A stretch of DNA of 64,000 bases. It comes from JALQTD01 sp965656785 (GTDB lineage: Bacteria; Bacteroidota; Bacteroidia; Flavobacteriales_D; Sanyastnellaceae). Location: the NCBI GenBank assembly GCA_965656785.1, contig CBFHLY010000017.1, positions 1-64,000 on the forward strand, read 5' to 3'. A model generated the notes under the pieces. The model was not told the DNA's origin. It saw nothing but the letters and a program-made list of their open reading frames with translations, and ran no database searches. Positions 25,518 through 34,247 of this stretch are shown here, piece after piece (position 1 is the stretch's first letter; every line of letters starts with the position of its first letter). The position numbers and the translations under genes are program-made.

Positions 25518-26363
25518 ATGAAGAAGTTGTTCGCCCTCTTTGCCATTGCAGGGCTGATTTGGACCGGAACTCCGGCCGCCGCATTTGCACAAGATGCCAC
25601 GACCGAAACGACGGAACAAGCTGCCGTTGACACCACCACCGCTGCTGCAGAGGACACGACGGCCATGGCCGCTCCTGCTGCTCCTGCACCCGAAGCTGCT
25701 GCTCCTGCAGAGGAAACGAAGGAGGTGTTGAGCTTCCACCAAACCGTGAAGCGTTACTTCATCGAAGGTGGTGCGACCTTCATGGCGTTCGTGTTGATTT
25801 GTTTGATCCTGGGCCTCGCCTTGAGCATTGAACGCATCATCTACTTGAACATGGCTACGACGAACAACTCGAAGCTTTTGAAGAAGATCGAGGATGCGTT
25901 GGGCAAAGGCGGTGAGAGCGCTGCAAAAGAAGTGTGCCGCAACACCAGCGGCCCAGTGGCTTCCATCTTCTACCAAGGCCTTGACCGCAGCAGCGGCAGC
26001 TACGAAGAGGTGGCAAAAGCCATCGAGGACTACGGTTCTGTCGAGATGTCGAAGTTGGAGCGCGGCCTGAGCTGGATTTCCCTCTTCATCGCACTGGCAC
26101 CGATGTTGGGTTTCATGGGTACGGTCATCGGGATGATCTCGGCCTTCGATAAAATTGCGGAGGCGAACACCATCAACGCATCCATCGTTGCAGGCGGCAT
26201 TAAGGTGGCGTTGATCACGACGGTCTCGGGTTTGATCGTGGCCATCATTCTCCAAATCTTCTACAACTACATCCTGTCGAAAATCGACAGCATTGTGTTG
26301 GACATGGAGGAAGCTTCCATGGACTTCGTCGATTTGTTGTACAAGCGTAACCTCAAAGGATAA
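25518..26363 (+). CDS. exbB: MotA/TolQ/ExbB proton channel family protein
   Basis: A 281-residue inner-membrane protein that, with ExbD partners, uses the proton gradient to energise TonB. It begins with a signal-like helix (LFALFAIAGLIWTGTPAAAFAQ) and an Ala/Glu/Thr-rich linker, a form common in Bacteroidota. Three MotA/ExbB helices follow: FMAFVLICLILGLALSIERI, then WISLFIALAPMLGFMGTVIG and VALITTVSGLIVAIILQIF. The conserved segment LGFMGTVIGMI is intact. First gene of a four-gene operon; ATG at 25518 follows the leader. Confidence 0.9.
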   Translation: MKKLFALFAIAGLIWTGTPAAAFAQDATTETTEQAAVDTTTAAAEDTTAMAAPAAPAPEAAAPAEETKEVLSFHQTVKRYFIEGGATFMAFVLICLILGLALSIERIIYLNMATTNNSKLLKKIEDALGKGGESAAKEVCRNTSGPVASIFYQGLDRSSGSYEEVAKAIEDYGSVEMSKLERGLSWISLFIALAPMLGFMGTVIGMISAFDKIAEANTINASIVAGGIKVALITTVSGLIVAIILQIFYNYILSKIDSIVLDMEEASMDFVDLLYKRNLKG

Positions 26364-26374
26364 TCATCGCAATC

Positions 26375-26842
26375 ATGGGAGATAAAGGACTTCGCATCGG
26401 CCTGTCCATCCTCCGGATTGCGATCATCGTCGCAGGCGCTGCCTTGACATGGATCATCCTGTCGAACAGCGTTTCGGAAGAGACTTGGCAAGAAGGCAAT
26501 GAGAGCTACGGACAGTACCTCGACCAGCTCTTCTACATCATTTACGCAGTGGGCATTGTCGCGGGAGCGGCTGCCGTGCTCTTCGGCTTGGCGTTCTTCC
26601 TCATGCGCTTCCGCGAGAAAATCGGTACCCTCATCGGGGTCATCGTTTTCGCGCTCGTGGGACTCGTGAGCTTTTACCAGCTTTCTGATTCGACCGTACT
26701 CCAGGCTTATGAAGCCAGTGGAATCACGGTGACGGAAGGCGAGAGCTGGTTTGCCGGAGGCGGTCTGTGGTACGTTTACTTGTTGGGGCTGATCTCCATC
26801 GCGTCCATTGTTTGGGCCGAGGTGAGCCGCATCTTCAAATAA
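26375..26842 (+). CDS. Four-helix membrane protein of the ExbB/ExbD operon
   Basis: A 155-residue protein with four predicted helices (IAIIVAGAALTWIILSNSV, IIYAVGIVAGAAAVLFGLAF, LIGVIVFALVGLVSFY and VYLLGLISIASIVWAEV). It lies 11 bases after exbB and 9 bases before exbD, the constant position of an uncharacterised small membrane protein in Bacteroidota TonB-energising operons. No enzymatic motif is present. A structural or accessory role in the motor complex is inferred from context. Confidence 0.75.
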   Translation: MGDKGLRIGLSILRIAIIVAGAALTWIILSNSVSEETWQEGNESYGQYLDQLFYIIYAVGIVAGAAAVLFGLAFFLMRFREKIGTLIGVIVFALVGLVSFYQLSDSTVLQAYEASGITVTEGESWFAGGGLWYVYLLGLISIASIVWAEVSRIFK

Positions 26843-26851
26843 TCCAGGAAC

Positions 26852-27676
26852 ATGGCGCGTCGAGAATTAGCTGAAATCAACGCGGGTTCCATGGCGGACA
26901 TTGCGTTCCTGCTCCTCATCTTTTGGCTGGTGACCACCACCATCGATTCGGATGAAGGGATCAAGCGCCAGTTGCCGCCCCCTGTTCCAGAGGATCTGGT
27001 GGACGTTCCGCCGGTGAAGGAACAGAACGTGTTCAACGTCAAGGTCAACTTCCTCGATCAGTTGCTGGTGGAAGGGGAAATGCTCGACATCGGGCAACTC
27101 AAGGACCAAGCGAAGAACTTCTTGGTCGCCACAGGCGACGGGGTCATGGCGCATCCCGTTGGGCGGAATACCGTGGGCAAAAGCCGCGAGGTTGAGTTCA
27201 TCACAGGAGCCAACGGCAAGACGAACGCTGCCTTCCCGGAGCGGGTTTGGGTACGTCGGTCGGAGTTGACCGCGCAGATTGCTCAATACGAGGGCATGCT
27301 GGCGGGCGCATCTGAGGTACAAAAGCGGAACTACCAGAAACTCATTGAGCACCTGAACGAAAAGTTGACGGCCATTGAGTTGTTCGGTGGAGACTATAAG
27401 GAGTTGCCGGGTTCGGCCCTCATCTCCATGCAGAACGACAACAACACGTCGTACGACATTTACCTCCAAGTGCAGAATGAACTGCAATCGGCGGTGAACG
27501 AATTGCGGGATGAGTTGTCGCTTGCAAAGTTTGGCAAAACCTACCGCGAACTCGAGGATGCGTACGACCGCGACTCGGAGAACATGGAGTTGTTGAGTAA
27601 AATCGCTGCCGTGCGTTTGGTCTATCCCCAGCGGATTTCCGAAGCTGAGCCGCGCGAAGGATCCGCATACTACTGA
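26852..27676 (+). CDS. exbD: ExbD/TolR family protein, long form
   Basis: A 274-residue protein with one N-terminal helix (MADIAFLLLIFWLVTTTI). The Asp in SMADIAF is the conserved membrane Asp thought to carry protons. The periplasmic part is longer than classical ExbD (about 140 residues) and contains coiled-coil-like segments (QNELQSAVNELRDELSLAK, YRELEDAYDRDSEN). It ends with VRLVYPQRISEAEPREGSAYY. It is followed three bases later by a second, shorter ExbD, so the two probably form a hetero-oligomer. Confidence 0.88.
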   Translation: MARRELAEINAGSMADIAFLLLIFWLVTTTIDSDEGIKRQLPPPVPEDLVDVPPVKEQNVFNVKVNFLDQLLVEGEMLDIGQLKDQAKNFLVATGDGVMAHPVGRNTVGKSREVEFITGANGKTNAAFPERVWVRRSELTAQIAQYEGMLAGASEVQKRNYQKLIEHLNEKLTAIELFGGDYKELPGSALISMQNDNNTSYDIYLQVQNELQSAVNELRDELSLAKFGKTYRELEDAYDRDSENMELLSKIAAVRLVYPQRISEAEPREGSAYY

Positions 27677-27679
27677 GCC

Positions 27680-28153
27680 ATGGGGAAGTTTAAGAAAGGT
27701 ACCAAACGGGGAATGGGGGCGATTTCTACGGCCTCTTTGCCGGACATCGTCTTCATGTTGCTCTTTTTCTTCATGGTCGCGACGGTGTTGCGGACCGAAG
27801 AAGAAAAAGTCCGGGTCATTCGTCCCGAGGCATCGGAGCTGTATAAAATCGAGAAGAAGCACCTCATCCGCTACGTGAACATCGGTCCGCCGATGGACAA
27901 CCGATATGGAACCGAGCCGGTGATTCAGTTGAACGATGCATTCAGCGGTGTCGCTGCGATTCAAGATTGGGTTGCGAAGGAGCGCTTGACGCTTGCAGAG
28001 GCGGAGCAATCGAAGATGTGGGTTTCGCTGAAGGTCGACAAGGATACGAAGATGGGCATCGTCACCGGCGTCAAACAGGAATTGCGAAAAGCTTCCGCGC
28101 TTAAGGTGCTCTATTCGGCTTCGAGTCGCGAGCGCACGGGTTCAAAGAACTGA
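27680..28153 (+). CDS. exbD: ExbD/TolR family protein, short form
   Basis: A 157-residue protein with one helix (LPDIVFMLLFFFMVATVL) preceded by a basic cytosolic stretch (GKFKKGTKRGMGAIS). The conserved membrane Asp is present in SLPDIVF. The C-terminal periplasmic domain (MWVSLKVDKDTKMGIVTGVKQELRKASALKVLYSA) is of usual ExbD type. Last gene of the operon, followed by a strong terminator hairpin. Confidence 0.9.
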   Translation: MGKFKKGTKRGMGAISTASLPDIVFMLLFFFMVATVLRTEEEKVRVIRPEASELYKIEKKHLIRYVNIGPPMDNRYGTEPVIQLNDAFSGVAAIQDWVAKERLTLAEAEQSKMWVSLKVDKDTKMGIVTGVKQELRKASALKVLYSASSRERTGSKN

Positions 28154-28172
28154 TTCTCGAACGAACACATTG

Positions 28173-28205
28173 AAAAAGGCATTCGGTTTCCCGGGTGCCT
28201 TTTTT
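28173..28205 (+). terminator. Terminator of the ExbB/ExbD operon
   Basis: AAAAAGGCA pairs with TGCCTTTTT across a 14-base loop and runs into a T-tract. It may act on both strands, since the convergent dehydrogenase gene ends at 28209. Confidence 0.8.
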
Positions 28206-28208
28206 CAT

Positions 28209-29156
28209 TCAGAGCGGTTGAGGAAAGGCCGTCAGGACCTTGTCGGCCAGTACGTTGCTGAGTTTGATGTAGCTCTCCTTCGTCCAGCCGGCGACGTGGG
28301 GGCTGAAGATGACGCGCGGATCCGCAGCCAGGACTTCAAGGGCTTCGGATCGGTTGGTCAAGTTGAGGAGGTCCCGGCCTTCTTCCTCGAGCACGTCAAG
28401 GGCGGCACCAGTAATCCAACCCCGGTGCAGGCCTTCGGCCAGCGCACCGGTGGAAGCGATGGGGCCTCGGGAGGTGTTGATGAGAATGGGGGATTTGCCC
28501 AAGCGCTGCAACCAGTCGGAGGAGACGAGGTGGTGGGTTTCGTCCGTCAGGGGAAGGTGAAGGCTGATGACATCGGATTCAGCGAGCAGGGTGGCTTCAT
28601 CCACGGTGTGCATTCCGGGCTGTGCCGGCAAGTCCGTGCGGTACTTGTCGTAGACGAGGATGCGGCATTCGAACCCTTGTAGGCGCTGGGCGAAGGCGGA
28701 ACCCATTTGGCCGAAACCGATGATGCCGACGGTGCGCCCACTCAGCTCGAGGCCGCGATGTGCTTCGCGCTGCCATGCTCCAGCGCGGACGCTGCAGTCC
28801 GCGATGTGCAGCTTGTGCAGCAACGCGAGGAGCATGCCGAGGGCGTGTTCGCCTACGGCGACGCGGTTGCCTTCGGGCGAATTGAACACCGCGACGTTGC
28901 GGGAGGCTGCGGCGGGCAGGTCGATGTTTTCGAGGCCAGAGCCGCTGCGGGCGATGAAGCGCAGTTCGGGAAGGACCTTGAGCAAGGGCGCATCGACCAG
29001 GAAGCGGGAGCGGACGACGAGGCCGTGCGCGTCGGAGATTTGGCCCGCGAGCACGTCCGAACGCTGCACGCCGAACGCTTCAATGCACGTGTGCCCCGCA
29101 GCGGTCAAGCGCTCCGCAAGCCGCTCGTGTACCGTTTCGAGGAAGTAAATTTTCAT
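28209..29156 (-). CDS. D-2-hydroxyacid dehydrogenase (SerA-like)
   Basis: A 315-residue NAD(P)-dependent dehydrogenase of the phosphoglycerate-dehydrogenase superfamily. The Rossmann motif is GIIGFGQMGSAF. Catalytic residues are in INTSRGPI (Arg region) and SPHVAGWTKES (His). It lacks the ACT/regulatory C-terminus of long SerA enzymes. It could start serine synthesis (3-phosphoglycerate to 3-phosphohydroxypyruvate) or act on another 2-hydroxyacid; short SerA enzymes do exist. Its ATG directly abuts the mgtE stop codon. Confidence 0.82.
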   Translation of the reverse strand: MKIYFLETVHERLAERLTAAGHTCIEAFGVQRSDVLAGQISDAHGLVVRSRFLVDAPLLKVLPELRFIARSGSGLENIDLPAAASRNVAVFNSPEGNRVAVGEHALGMLLALLHKLHIADCSVRAGAWQREAHRGLELSGRTVGIIGFGQMGSAFAQRLQGFECRILVYDKYRTDLPAQPGMHTVDEATLLAESDVISLHLPLTDETHHLVSSDWLQRLGKSPILINTSRGPIASTGALAEGLHRGWITGAALDVLEEEGRDLLNLTNRSEALEVLAADPRVIFSPHVAGWTKESYIKLSNVLADKVLTAFPQPL

Positions 29157-30515
29157 TCAGAACAAATCCGCAATCGCCGAACCGACAGCGAAGTAAATCA
29201 TCAGTCCGATGATGTCGTTGGCGGTGGTGATGAACGGCCCGGTCGCCAAGGCGGGGTCGATTTTATACCGATCCAGCATCAGCGGTACGAATGTGCCGAA
29301 GAGCGCGGCAAAGATGATGACGCACAACAAGGCGAGGCTGACGGTGATGCTGAGCGAGGTCCCGAAGCCCAAGGCCGCGCTCGCGCCGAGGATGAGGAAC
29401 GCGCAGATGACGCCGTTGATGAGGCCGACCCCGAGTTCCTTCGACAACCTGCTGAAGATGTCGCCGGTGTCGATGCTGCTCGACGCCAGCCCTTGAACCA
29501 CAATCGCAGCGGATTGCACCCCTACGTTGCCGCCCATGGCCGCGATCAACGGAATGAACAACGCCATGCCGGGGTTCTTTTCGATTTCAAACGCCCCGAT
29601 GACGTAGGCGCCCCCGATCCCGCCTGCCAATCCGATGAGGAGCCAAGGCAGCCGCGCCCGCGTCAAGGTCCACACGTCATCACGCGACTCCACGTCTTCC
29701 GAAATCCCACTCGCCAATTGGTAATCCCGTTCGGCGTCTTCGATGATGACGTCCACCGCATCGTCGATGGTGATGCGGCCGACCAGCCGTCCTTCGTCAT
29801 CGAGCACGGGCAAGGCCACAAGGTCATACCGCTCCATCAATTTCGTTACGCGTTCCGCGGGTTCGTTCGCTCCGATGCTGATGAGTTCCTTGTCCTGCTG
29901 CAATTCGCTGACAAGCGTTCGGGTGGTGGCAGCACTGAGCAGCAAGTGCTTCAGGCTGAGGCGACCCGTGAGGCGGTTTTCGCCGTCCGTCACGTAAATC
30001 GTGTACACGTGTTCGAGTTCGTCGGCTTGGCGCCGGATCTCCCGAATGGCCCGTGCCACGGTCCACGTGGATTGGACCTGAACGAGTTCTTTCGCCATGA
30101 GGGCCCCCGCCGTGCCTTCGGGATAAGAAAGGAGGTCGCGGATGTCGTTCGCTTGCGCGTCGTCTTCGAGCAATTCGATGACCTCTTCCACCTTCGCTTC
30201 GGGCAGGTCGGCCATGACGTCCGCGGCGTCGTCGGAATCGAGCCCTTCGAGGACGTCGCCCGCGATTTCCGCAGAAGTCATGCTCGTCAACAACTCCAGC
30301 CGAACGTCTTCTTCCAACTCAATCAGCACGTCACTCTTGAGTTCCTTCGGAATCAGTCGGAACAAATAATGAGCCTCCTCCCGCTTCACGTGGTCGAGCA
30401 CTTCAGCGAGGTCCGCAGCATGCAACTCGGACAACAGCACCAACAATTCGCGATCCGCGCCGGATTCAATCTGGTCGCGGATGGCTTTGAGCAGGGCTTT
30501 GTCGATGTTCAGCAT
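29157..30515 (-). CDS. mgtE: Magnesium transporter MgtE
   Basis: A 452-residue dimeric Mg2+ channel. The N-terminal helical domain (LHAADLAEVLDHVKREEAHYL) is followed by two CBS domains (YPEGTAGALMAKELVQV, NEPAERVTKLMERYDLVALPV) and five C-terminal helices. The pore signature is visible (PLIAAMGGNVGVQS and TGPFITTANDIIGL). Cytosolic Mg2+ binding to the N and CBS domains closes the channel. It is followed without a gap by the hydroxyacid dehydrogenase, so the two are probably co-transcribed. No M-box-like leader is visible upstream. Confidence 0.93.
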   Translation of the reverse strand: MLNIDKALLKAIRDQIESGADRELLVLLSELHAADLAEVLDHVKREEAHYLFRLIPKELKSDVLIELEEDVRLELLTSMTSAEIAGDVLEGLDSDDAADVMADLPEAKVEEVIELLEDDAQANDIRDLLSYPEGTAGALMAKELVQVQSTWTVARAIREIRRQADELEHVYTIYVTDGENRLTGRLSLKHLLLSAATTRTLVSELQQDKELISIGANEPAERVTKLMERYDLVALPVLDDEGRLVGRITIDDAVDVIIEDAERDYQLASGISEDVESRDDVWTLTRARLPWLLIGLAGGIGGAYVIGAFEIEKNPGMALFIPLIAAMGGNVGVQSAAIVVQGLASSSIDTGDIFSRLSKELGVGLINGVICAFLILGASAALGFGTSLSITVSLALLCVIIFAALFGTFVPLMLDRYKIDPALATGPFITTANDIIGLMIYFAVGSAIADLF

Positions 30516-30557
30516 GGCGCGTGTTCCATGCCAAAGGTAGTCAGCCGAACCGACGCG

Positions 30558-31034
30558 TCAGCCTTTCCGACGCCGCTTCTGGGCGAAAAATTCTTTCACG
30601 AGGGCGCTGCATTCGGCTTCGAGGACGCCGGAAACGATTTCGGTCTTCGGGTGCAGGATGGGGGAAGCGGCGTTCCAGCGTGAGAAGCCGCGCTTCGCGT
30701 CGGACGCACCGTAGACGATGCGGCCGATGCGGGTCCAAAACGCGGCCCCCGCACACATCGGGCAGGGCTCCAGCGTCACGTACAAGGTGCACTGATCGAG
30801 GTGCTTTCCGCCGAGCGTTTCCGACGCGGCCGTGAAGGCCTGCATCTCGGCGTGGGCGGTGAAGTCGTGCAGCTGCTCGCAGAGGTTGTGGCCACGGCCC
30901 ACGATGCGGTCGCGGGCGACGATGAGGGCACCGACCGGGACTTCGTCGCGGGCGGCGGCCTGTTCGGCTTCTTGAAGGGCGAGCCGCATGTACCGCTCGT
31001 CGGAGGGGGTGTCCATGGTGCGAAGGTCGTTCAT
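30558..31034 (-). CDS. tadA: tRNA-specific adenosine deaminase
   Basis: A 158-residue zinc-dependent deaminase that converts adenosine-34 of tRNA-Arg(ACG) to inosine. Catalytic motifs are complete: HAEMQAF (zinc His and catalytic Glu) and PCPMCAGA (two zinc Cys). The fold ends with FFAQKRRRKG. The start at 31034 overlaps the stop codon of the upstream glycosyltransferase as ATGA, suggesting translational coupling. An internal Met at 31016 (MDTPSDERYM) would give the family's usual length and is an alternative. Some relatives are guanine or nucleotide deaminases, but length and motifs favour TadA. Confidence 0.88.
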   Translation of the reverse strand: MNDLRTMDTPSDERYMRLALQEAEQAAARDEVPVGALIVARDRIVGRGHNLCEQLHDFTAHAEMQAFTAASETLGGKHLDQCTLYVTLEPCPMCAGAAFWTRIGRIVYGASDAKRGFSRWNAASPILHPKTEIVSGVLEAECSALVKEFFAQKRRRKG

Positions 31035-32107
31035 TCTTCGGCGAGCCAAGCGCGCAGGGCGGCGAGGGCTTCGGTGTTGGCCGGCAGGTGCAGCGGCTGG
31101 CCCGTGGTGGGGAAGGGCGCGCCGGCGGCGAAGGCGCGTTGGGAAGAGGTGGACCAACCGAAGGCGCGGGCGAAATGGGCCGCGAGGAGTTCCTGTTCGG
31201 GTTGGCCGGGTGTCGGGATGAGGTGGGCGCGCACGCGGATTTGGGCCAAATCCAACAACGTCGAATACCCGCTCCGGCACACCACCCGCCCGGCCCCCTG
31301 CAACGCGCCCGCCAACGCCGCCGAATCCGGCGAATACCAAGTCGTCACGGCCCCATCCTCGCGCACCCCGCCGCCCGGCCTCCCCGCCACAATCAGCGCC
31401 CGCTCACCCGCCCGCAATGCCCCCGCAAACCGCTCCCGGTACGCCGCCTCCAACGCCGACCGCAGCGGCTCCGGCCCGCTCACCACCCCCCCGATCGCCC
31501 ACTCCGAACGCGTCCCCCCGTCCGCGGGCAAATGGCTCAGCCCCCCGATGAACCGCGTCCGCGGATGCAACGCCGGCCCGCCCAGCCGGCCACTCAACCG
31601 CCCCTCGCCGCGCTCCCCCTCCCCATCCGGCACCCACACCTCCCTGAACCGCGCCGCCTGCCCCCGCACAAACGCCCGCGCCCGCGCCCGCAGCACCCCC
31701 GGCACCGGCAAATGCACCTGGTGCGTCATCAACACACTCGGCACCCCCTCCGCCGCCACCCCATAGCAGTTGTCGCTGAACACCCGGTCCACCCCGTGGC
31801 GGCGCACACAGCCCTCGGTCCACCGCCGTTCCTCCCCGATGCTCCTTAAAAATCCCGGCATTTGCAGCGCAATCCGAACCCCCGTGCCCACCCGCGCATA
31901 CCGAATGGCCCGTCCGGGCTTCTCATGAAACGTCACCCCATCTTCGGCAAAGTGCGCCCGCAGCCAAGCCAGCGCCGGCCCGCTCGACGCCACGTGCACC
32001 CGATGCCCGTCATCCACCGCCGCGCGGATCAACGACGCCGACCGCGTCGCGTGCCCGAGCCCCCAATCCAGTGCCGCAAACAGCACCGTGCGCTTCGTCG
32101 CTTCCAT
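31031..32107 (-). CDS. Glycosyltransferase-like protein (GT28/MurG-like fold)
   Basis: A 358-residue protein. The N-terminus TVLFAALDWGLGHATRSASL has the G-x-GH-x-R pattern of GT-B enzymes related to MurG. The C-terminal donor-binding half shows ALIVAGRPGG, VVCRSGYSTLLDLAQI and HLIPTPGQPEQELLAAHFA, the last resembling the nucleotide-sugar loop. Bacteroidota carry uncharacterised members of this type. No signal peptide is present. The gene is convergently unrelated to trmB and shares an ATGA overlap with tadA. The substrate is unknown. Confidence 0.75.
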   Translation of the reverse strand: MEATKRTVLFAALDWGLGHATRSASLIRAAVDDGHRVHVASSGPALAWLRAHFAEDGVTFHEKPGRAIRYARVGTGVRIALQMPGFLRSIGEERRWTEGCVRRHGVDRVFSDNCYGVAAEGVPSVLMTHQVHLPVPGVLRARARAFVRGQAARFREVWVPDGEGERGEGRLSGRLGGPALHPRTRFIGGLSHLPADGGTRSEWAIGGVVSGPEPLRSALEAAYRERFAGALRAGERALIVAGRPGGGVREDGAVTTWYSPDSAALAGALQGAGRVVCRSGYSTLLDLAQIRVRAHLIPTPGQPEQELLAAHFARAFGWSTSSQRAFAAGAPFPTTGQPLHLPANTEALAALRAWLAEE

Positions 32108-32121
32108 GTCCTGAAGTTCCG

Positions 32122-32129
32122 TAATTTTG
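32122..32129 (+). promoter_or_regulatory. -7-like element seven bases before trmB
   Basis: TAATTTTG matches TAnnTTTG at every fixed base. It ends seven bases before the trmB ATG, so the mRNA would have almost no leader. No clear TTG box is seen at the usual upstream distance. Confidence 0.5.
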
Positions 32130-32136
32130 CCGACAA

Positions 32137-32823
32137 ATGGGAAAGGGAAAATTGGTCAAGTGGCTCGAGAACCGCACGTTTGAGCGGGTCTTTGAGCCCT
32201 CGTTGCAAGCGGCGGTGGAGGGGGTGGAGTTTGTCCACAAGGGCAAATGGCGCGAGGACGTATTCGGCAACGACCACCCCATTGTGCTCGAGCTCGGCTG
32301 CGGAAAAGGGGAGTACACGGTCGGTCAGGCGCGGAAGTACCCGGAGAAGAACTTCGTGGGCGTGGACATCAAGGGGCACCGGTTTTGGCGCGGAGCAAAA
32401 ACCGCAAACCAAGAGGAGCTGAAGAACGTGGCCTTCCTGCGCACGCGGATCGAATTCATCGATCGGTTCTTTGCGCCCGGGGAGGTGGACGAAGTTTGGA
32501 TCACCTTCAGCGATCCCCAACCGAAAGACGAAAAGGGCACGAAGCGCATCACGTCGAGCATCTTCATCGAGCGGTACAAGAAATTCCTGAAGCCGGGCAG
32601 CCTCGTCCACGTCAAAAGCGACAGCCCGCTGCTGTACGAACTGTCGAAGGAGAGCTACCTCGAGGCGGGCTACGACATTCTTGTCGACAGCCAAGACGTC
32701 TACGGTGAACTCGTGCACCGCGTGGATCCCGAGCTGCGGGAGTTGCTCGAAATCCGGACGTTTTACGAGCAAATGTGGCTGGAGGAAGGCCGGAAAATCC
32801 ACTACATGCAACTCCGGGTCTGA
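32137..32823 (+). CDS. trmB: tRNA (guanine-N7)-methyltransferase
   Basis: A 228-residue SAM-dependent enzyme that makes m7G46 in the variable loop of tRNA. The SAM motif is VLELGCGKGEYT. Other family motifs are NFVGVDIKGHRFWRGAK, EVWITFSDPQPKDEKGTKR and a late LVHVKSDSPLLY. Length is usual. Its stop codon overlaps the next ATG (TGATG), so it is translationally linked to the alkyltransferase-like gene. Confidence 0.92.
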   Translation: MGKGKLVKWLENRTFERVFEPSLQAAVEGVEFVHKGKWREDVFGNDHPIVLELGCGKGEYTVGQARKYPEKNFVGVDIKGHRFWRGAKTANQEELKNVAFLRTRIEFIDRFFAPGEVDEVWITFSDPQPKDEKGTKRITSSIFIERYKKFLKPGSLVHVKSDSPLLYELSKESYLEAGYDILVDSQDVYGELVHRVDPELRELLEIRTFYEQMWLEEGRKIHYMQLRV

Positions 32824-33149
32824 TGGCAGAGGGCTTCGAGCGGGACGTGTACGACTTGGTGCGCCAAGTGCCGGCGGGTCGCGTGACGACCTACGGAGCG
32901 GTGGCGAAGGCGTTGGGCAAGCCGATGGGTGCGCGCCAAGTGGGCTGGGTGCTGAACCACAGCTTCAAGTGCGTTCCCAGTGTGCCCGCCCACCGGGTGG
33001 TGAACCGGCAAGGTCTGCTTACAGGAGCGGTTCATTTCCCGCCGGACCGACCCATGGACGAACAATTGAAAGCGGAGGGCGTGAACATCGCGGCAGGTGC
33101 CGTGGTTGAATTCGAACGGGTCTTTTGGGACCCCAACTCAGAACTGTAA
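32823..33149 (+). CDS. Alkyltransferase-like (ATL/MGMT family) DNA-binding protein
   Basis: A 108-residue protein matching the C-terminal DNA-binding domain of O6-alkylguanine alkyltransferases (VYDLVRQVPAGRVTTYGAVA, ARQVGWVLNHS). The catalytic PCHR motif is PAHR here (VPAHRVVNRQGLLTG), so the alkyl-accepting Cys is missing. This is the mark of ATL proteins, which bind O6-alkylguanine lesions and flag them for nucleotide excision repair. The Arg finger and helix-turn-helix region are retained. It overlaps trmB by one base and precedes mrp by five. Confidence 0.88.
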   Translation: MAEGFERDVYDLVRQVPAGRVTTYGAVAKALGKPMGARQVGWVLNHSFKCVPSVPAHRVVNRQGLLTGAVHFPPDRPMDEQLKAEGVNIAAGAVVEFERVFWDPNSEL

Positions 33150-33154
33150 TCGAC

Positions 33155-34228
33155 ATGGCAACAATCAGCAGGGAGCAAGTGCTCGAGGCGCTTTCGAAGG
33201 TGATGGAACCGGATTTGGGCAAGGACGTGGTGGCCCTCAACTTCGTGGAGGAAATCGCGCTCGGTGGGGAACAGGACATCCACGTGGTGGTCAAGTCGTC
33301 GAACCCGGCGATGCACGCGCGGAGCCGCATGAAGGAGGCGGTCTTGTTCGCGTTCGAGCGCGCCTTCGGTAAGGACATCAAGGCGGAGGTGGTGGTGGTG
33401 GCGCTGAAGCAAGAGGAGCGGACGACGGAGACGCGCAAGGTGTTGCCGGGCGTGGAGCACGTCATCGCGGTGGCTTCCGGCAAGGGAGGCGTGGGCAAGA
33501 GCACCGTAGCGGCGAACCTTGCCGTGGGGCTGGCGCAACTCGGTTACAAAGTGGGGTTGTGCGATGCCGACATCCACGGACCCAGCGTGCCGACGATGTT
33601 CGATGTGGTGCACGAAAAGCCGCGGGCCATTGAACTCAATGGCAAGCAAGTCATCGAGCCCATCGAGCAGTACGGCGTCAAGGTGTTGAGCATTGGGTTC
33701 TTTGCCGACCCGGACCAAGCCATTGCTTGGCGGGGTGCGATGGCAAGCCGCGCGTTGACGCAGTTGTTCACCGATGCGCACTGGGGCGAATTGGACTTCA
33801 TGATCGTGGACTTGCCTCCGGGAACCGGTGACATCCACCTCTCGCTGGTCCAAGAGGTGCCGCTCACGGGGGCCGTGGTGGTGAGCACACCACAGGAGGT
33901 AGCGCTGGCGGATGCTCGGAAAGGGGTGGGGCTGTTCCGCCTCGATTCCATCAACGTGAAGGTGCTGGGCATCGTAGAGAACATGGCCTATTTCACGCCG
34001 TCTGATGCGCCAGAAAAGCAGTATTACATTTTCGGGCAGGACGGAGCGAAGCGGCTTGCCGACAGCCTGCAGGTGCCATTCCTTGGAGAATTGCCCCTCA
34101 TTCAAAGCGTTCGGGAGGCCGGGGATGCGGGCCGTCCAGCAGCCCTCCAAACGAATTCACCTGCCGCTTCCGCGATTCGTCCCATCTTGGCTAACTTGCT
34201 GAAAGAATTGGGGAAATCCATCGATTGA
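33155..34228 (+). CDS. mrp: Mrp/NBP35-type iron-sulfur carrier ATPase
   Basis: A 357-residue P-loop ATPase that carries or loads Fe-S clusters. An N-terminal MIP18/DUF59 domain (residues ~1-95) is followed by the deviant Walker A motif ASGKGGVGKSTVAANLA, with MIVDLPPGTGDIHLS as the switch region. The CxxC cluster ligands of classical Mrp/ApbC are absent: the corresponding site reads ENMAYFTPSDAPEKQYYIFG. This cysteine-less form appears usual in Bacteroidota. ATG at 33155 gives the expected DUF59 start. It is followed by nifU 19 bases downstream. Confidence 0.9.
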   Translation: MATISREQVLEALSKVMEPDLGKDVVALNFVEEIALGGEQDIHVVVKSSNPAMHARSRMKEAVLFAFERAFGKDIKAEVVVVALKQEERTTETRKVLPGVEHVIAVASGKGGVGKSTVAANLAVGLAQLGYKVGLCDADIHGPSVPTMFDVVHEKPRAIELNGKQVIEPIEQYGVKVLSIGFFADPDQAIAWRGAMASRALTQLFTDAHWGELDFMIVDLPPGTGDIHLSLVQEVPLTGAVVVSTPQEVALADARKGVGLFRLDSINVKVLGIVENMAYFTPSDAPEKQYYIFGQDGAKRLADSLQVPFLGELPLIQSVREAGDAGRPAALQTNSPAASAIRPILANLLKELGKSID

Positions 34229-34247
34229 GTACCAGAGGACCGGAGAC

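Noticed and set aside
28707..30683. 658-residue plus-strand ORF over the dehydrogenase and mgtE
   Set aside because: Antisense to two well-supported genes, with no recognisable domain or plausible start.
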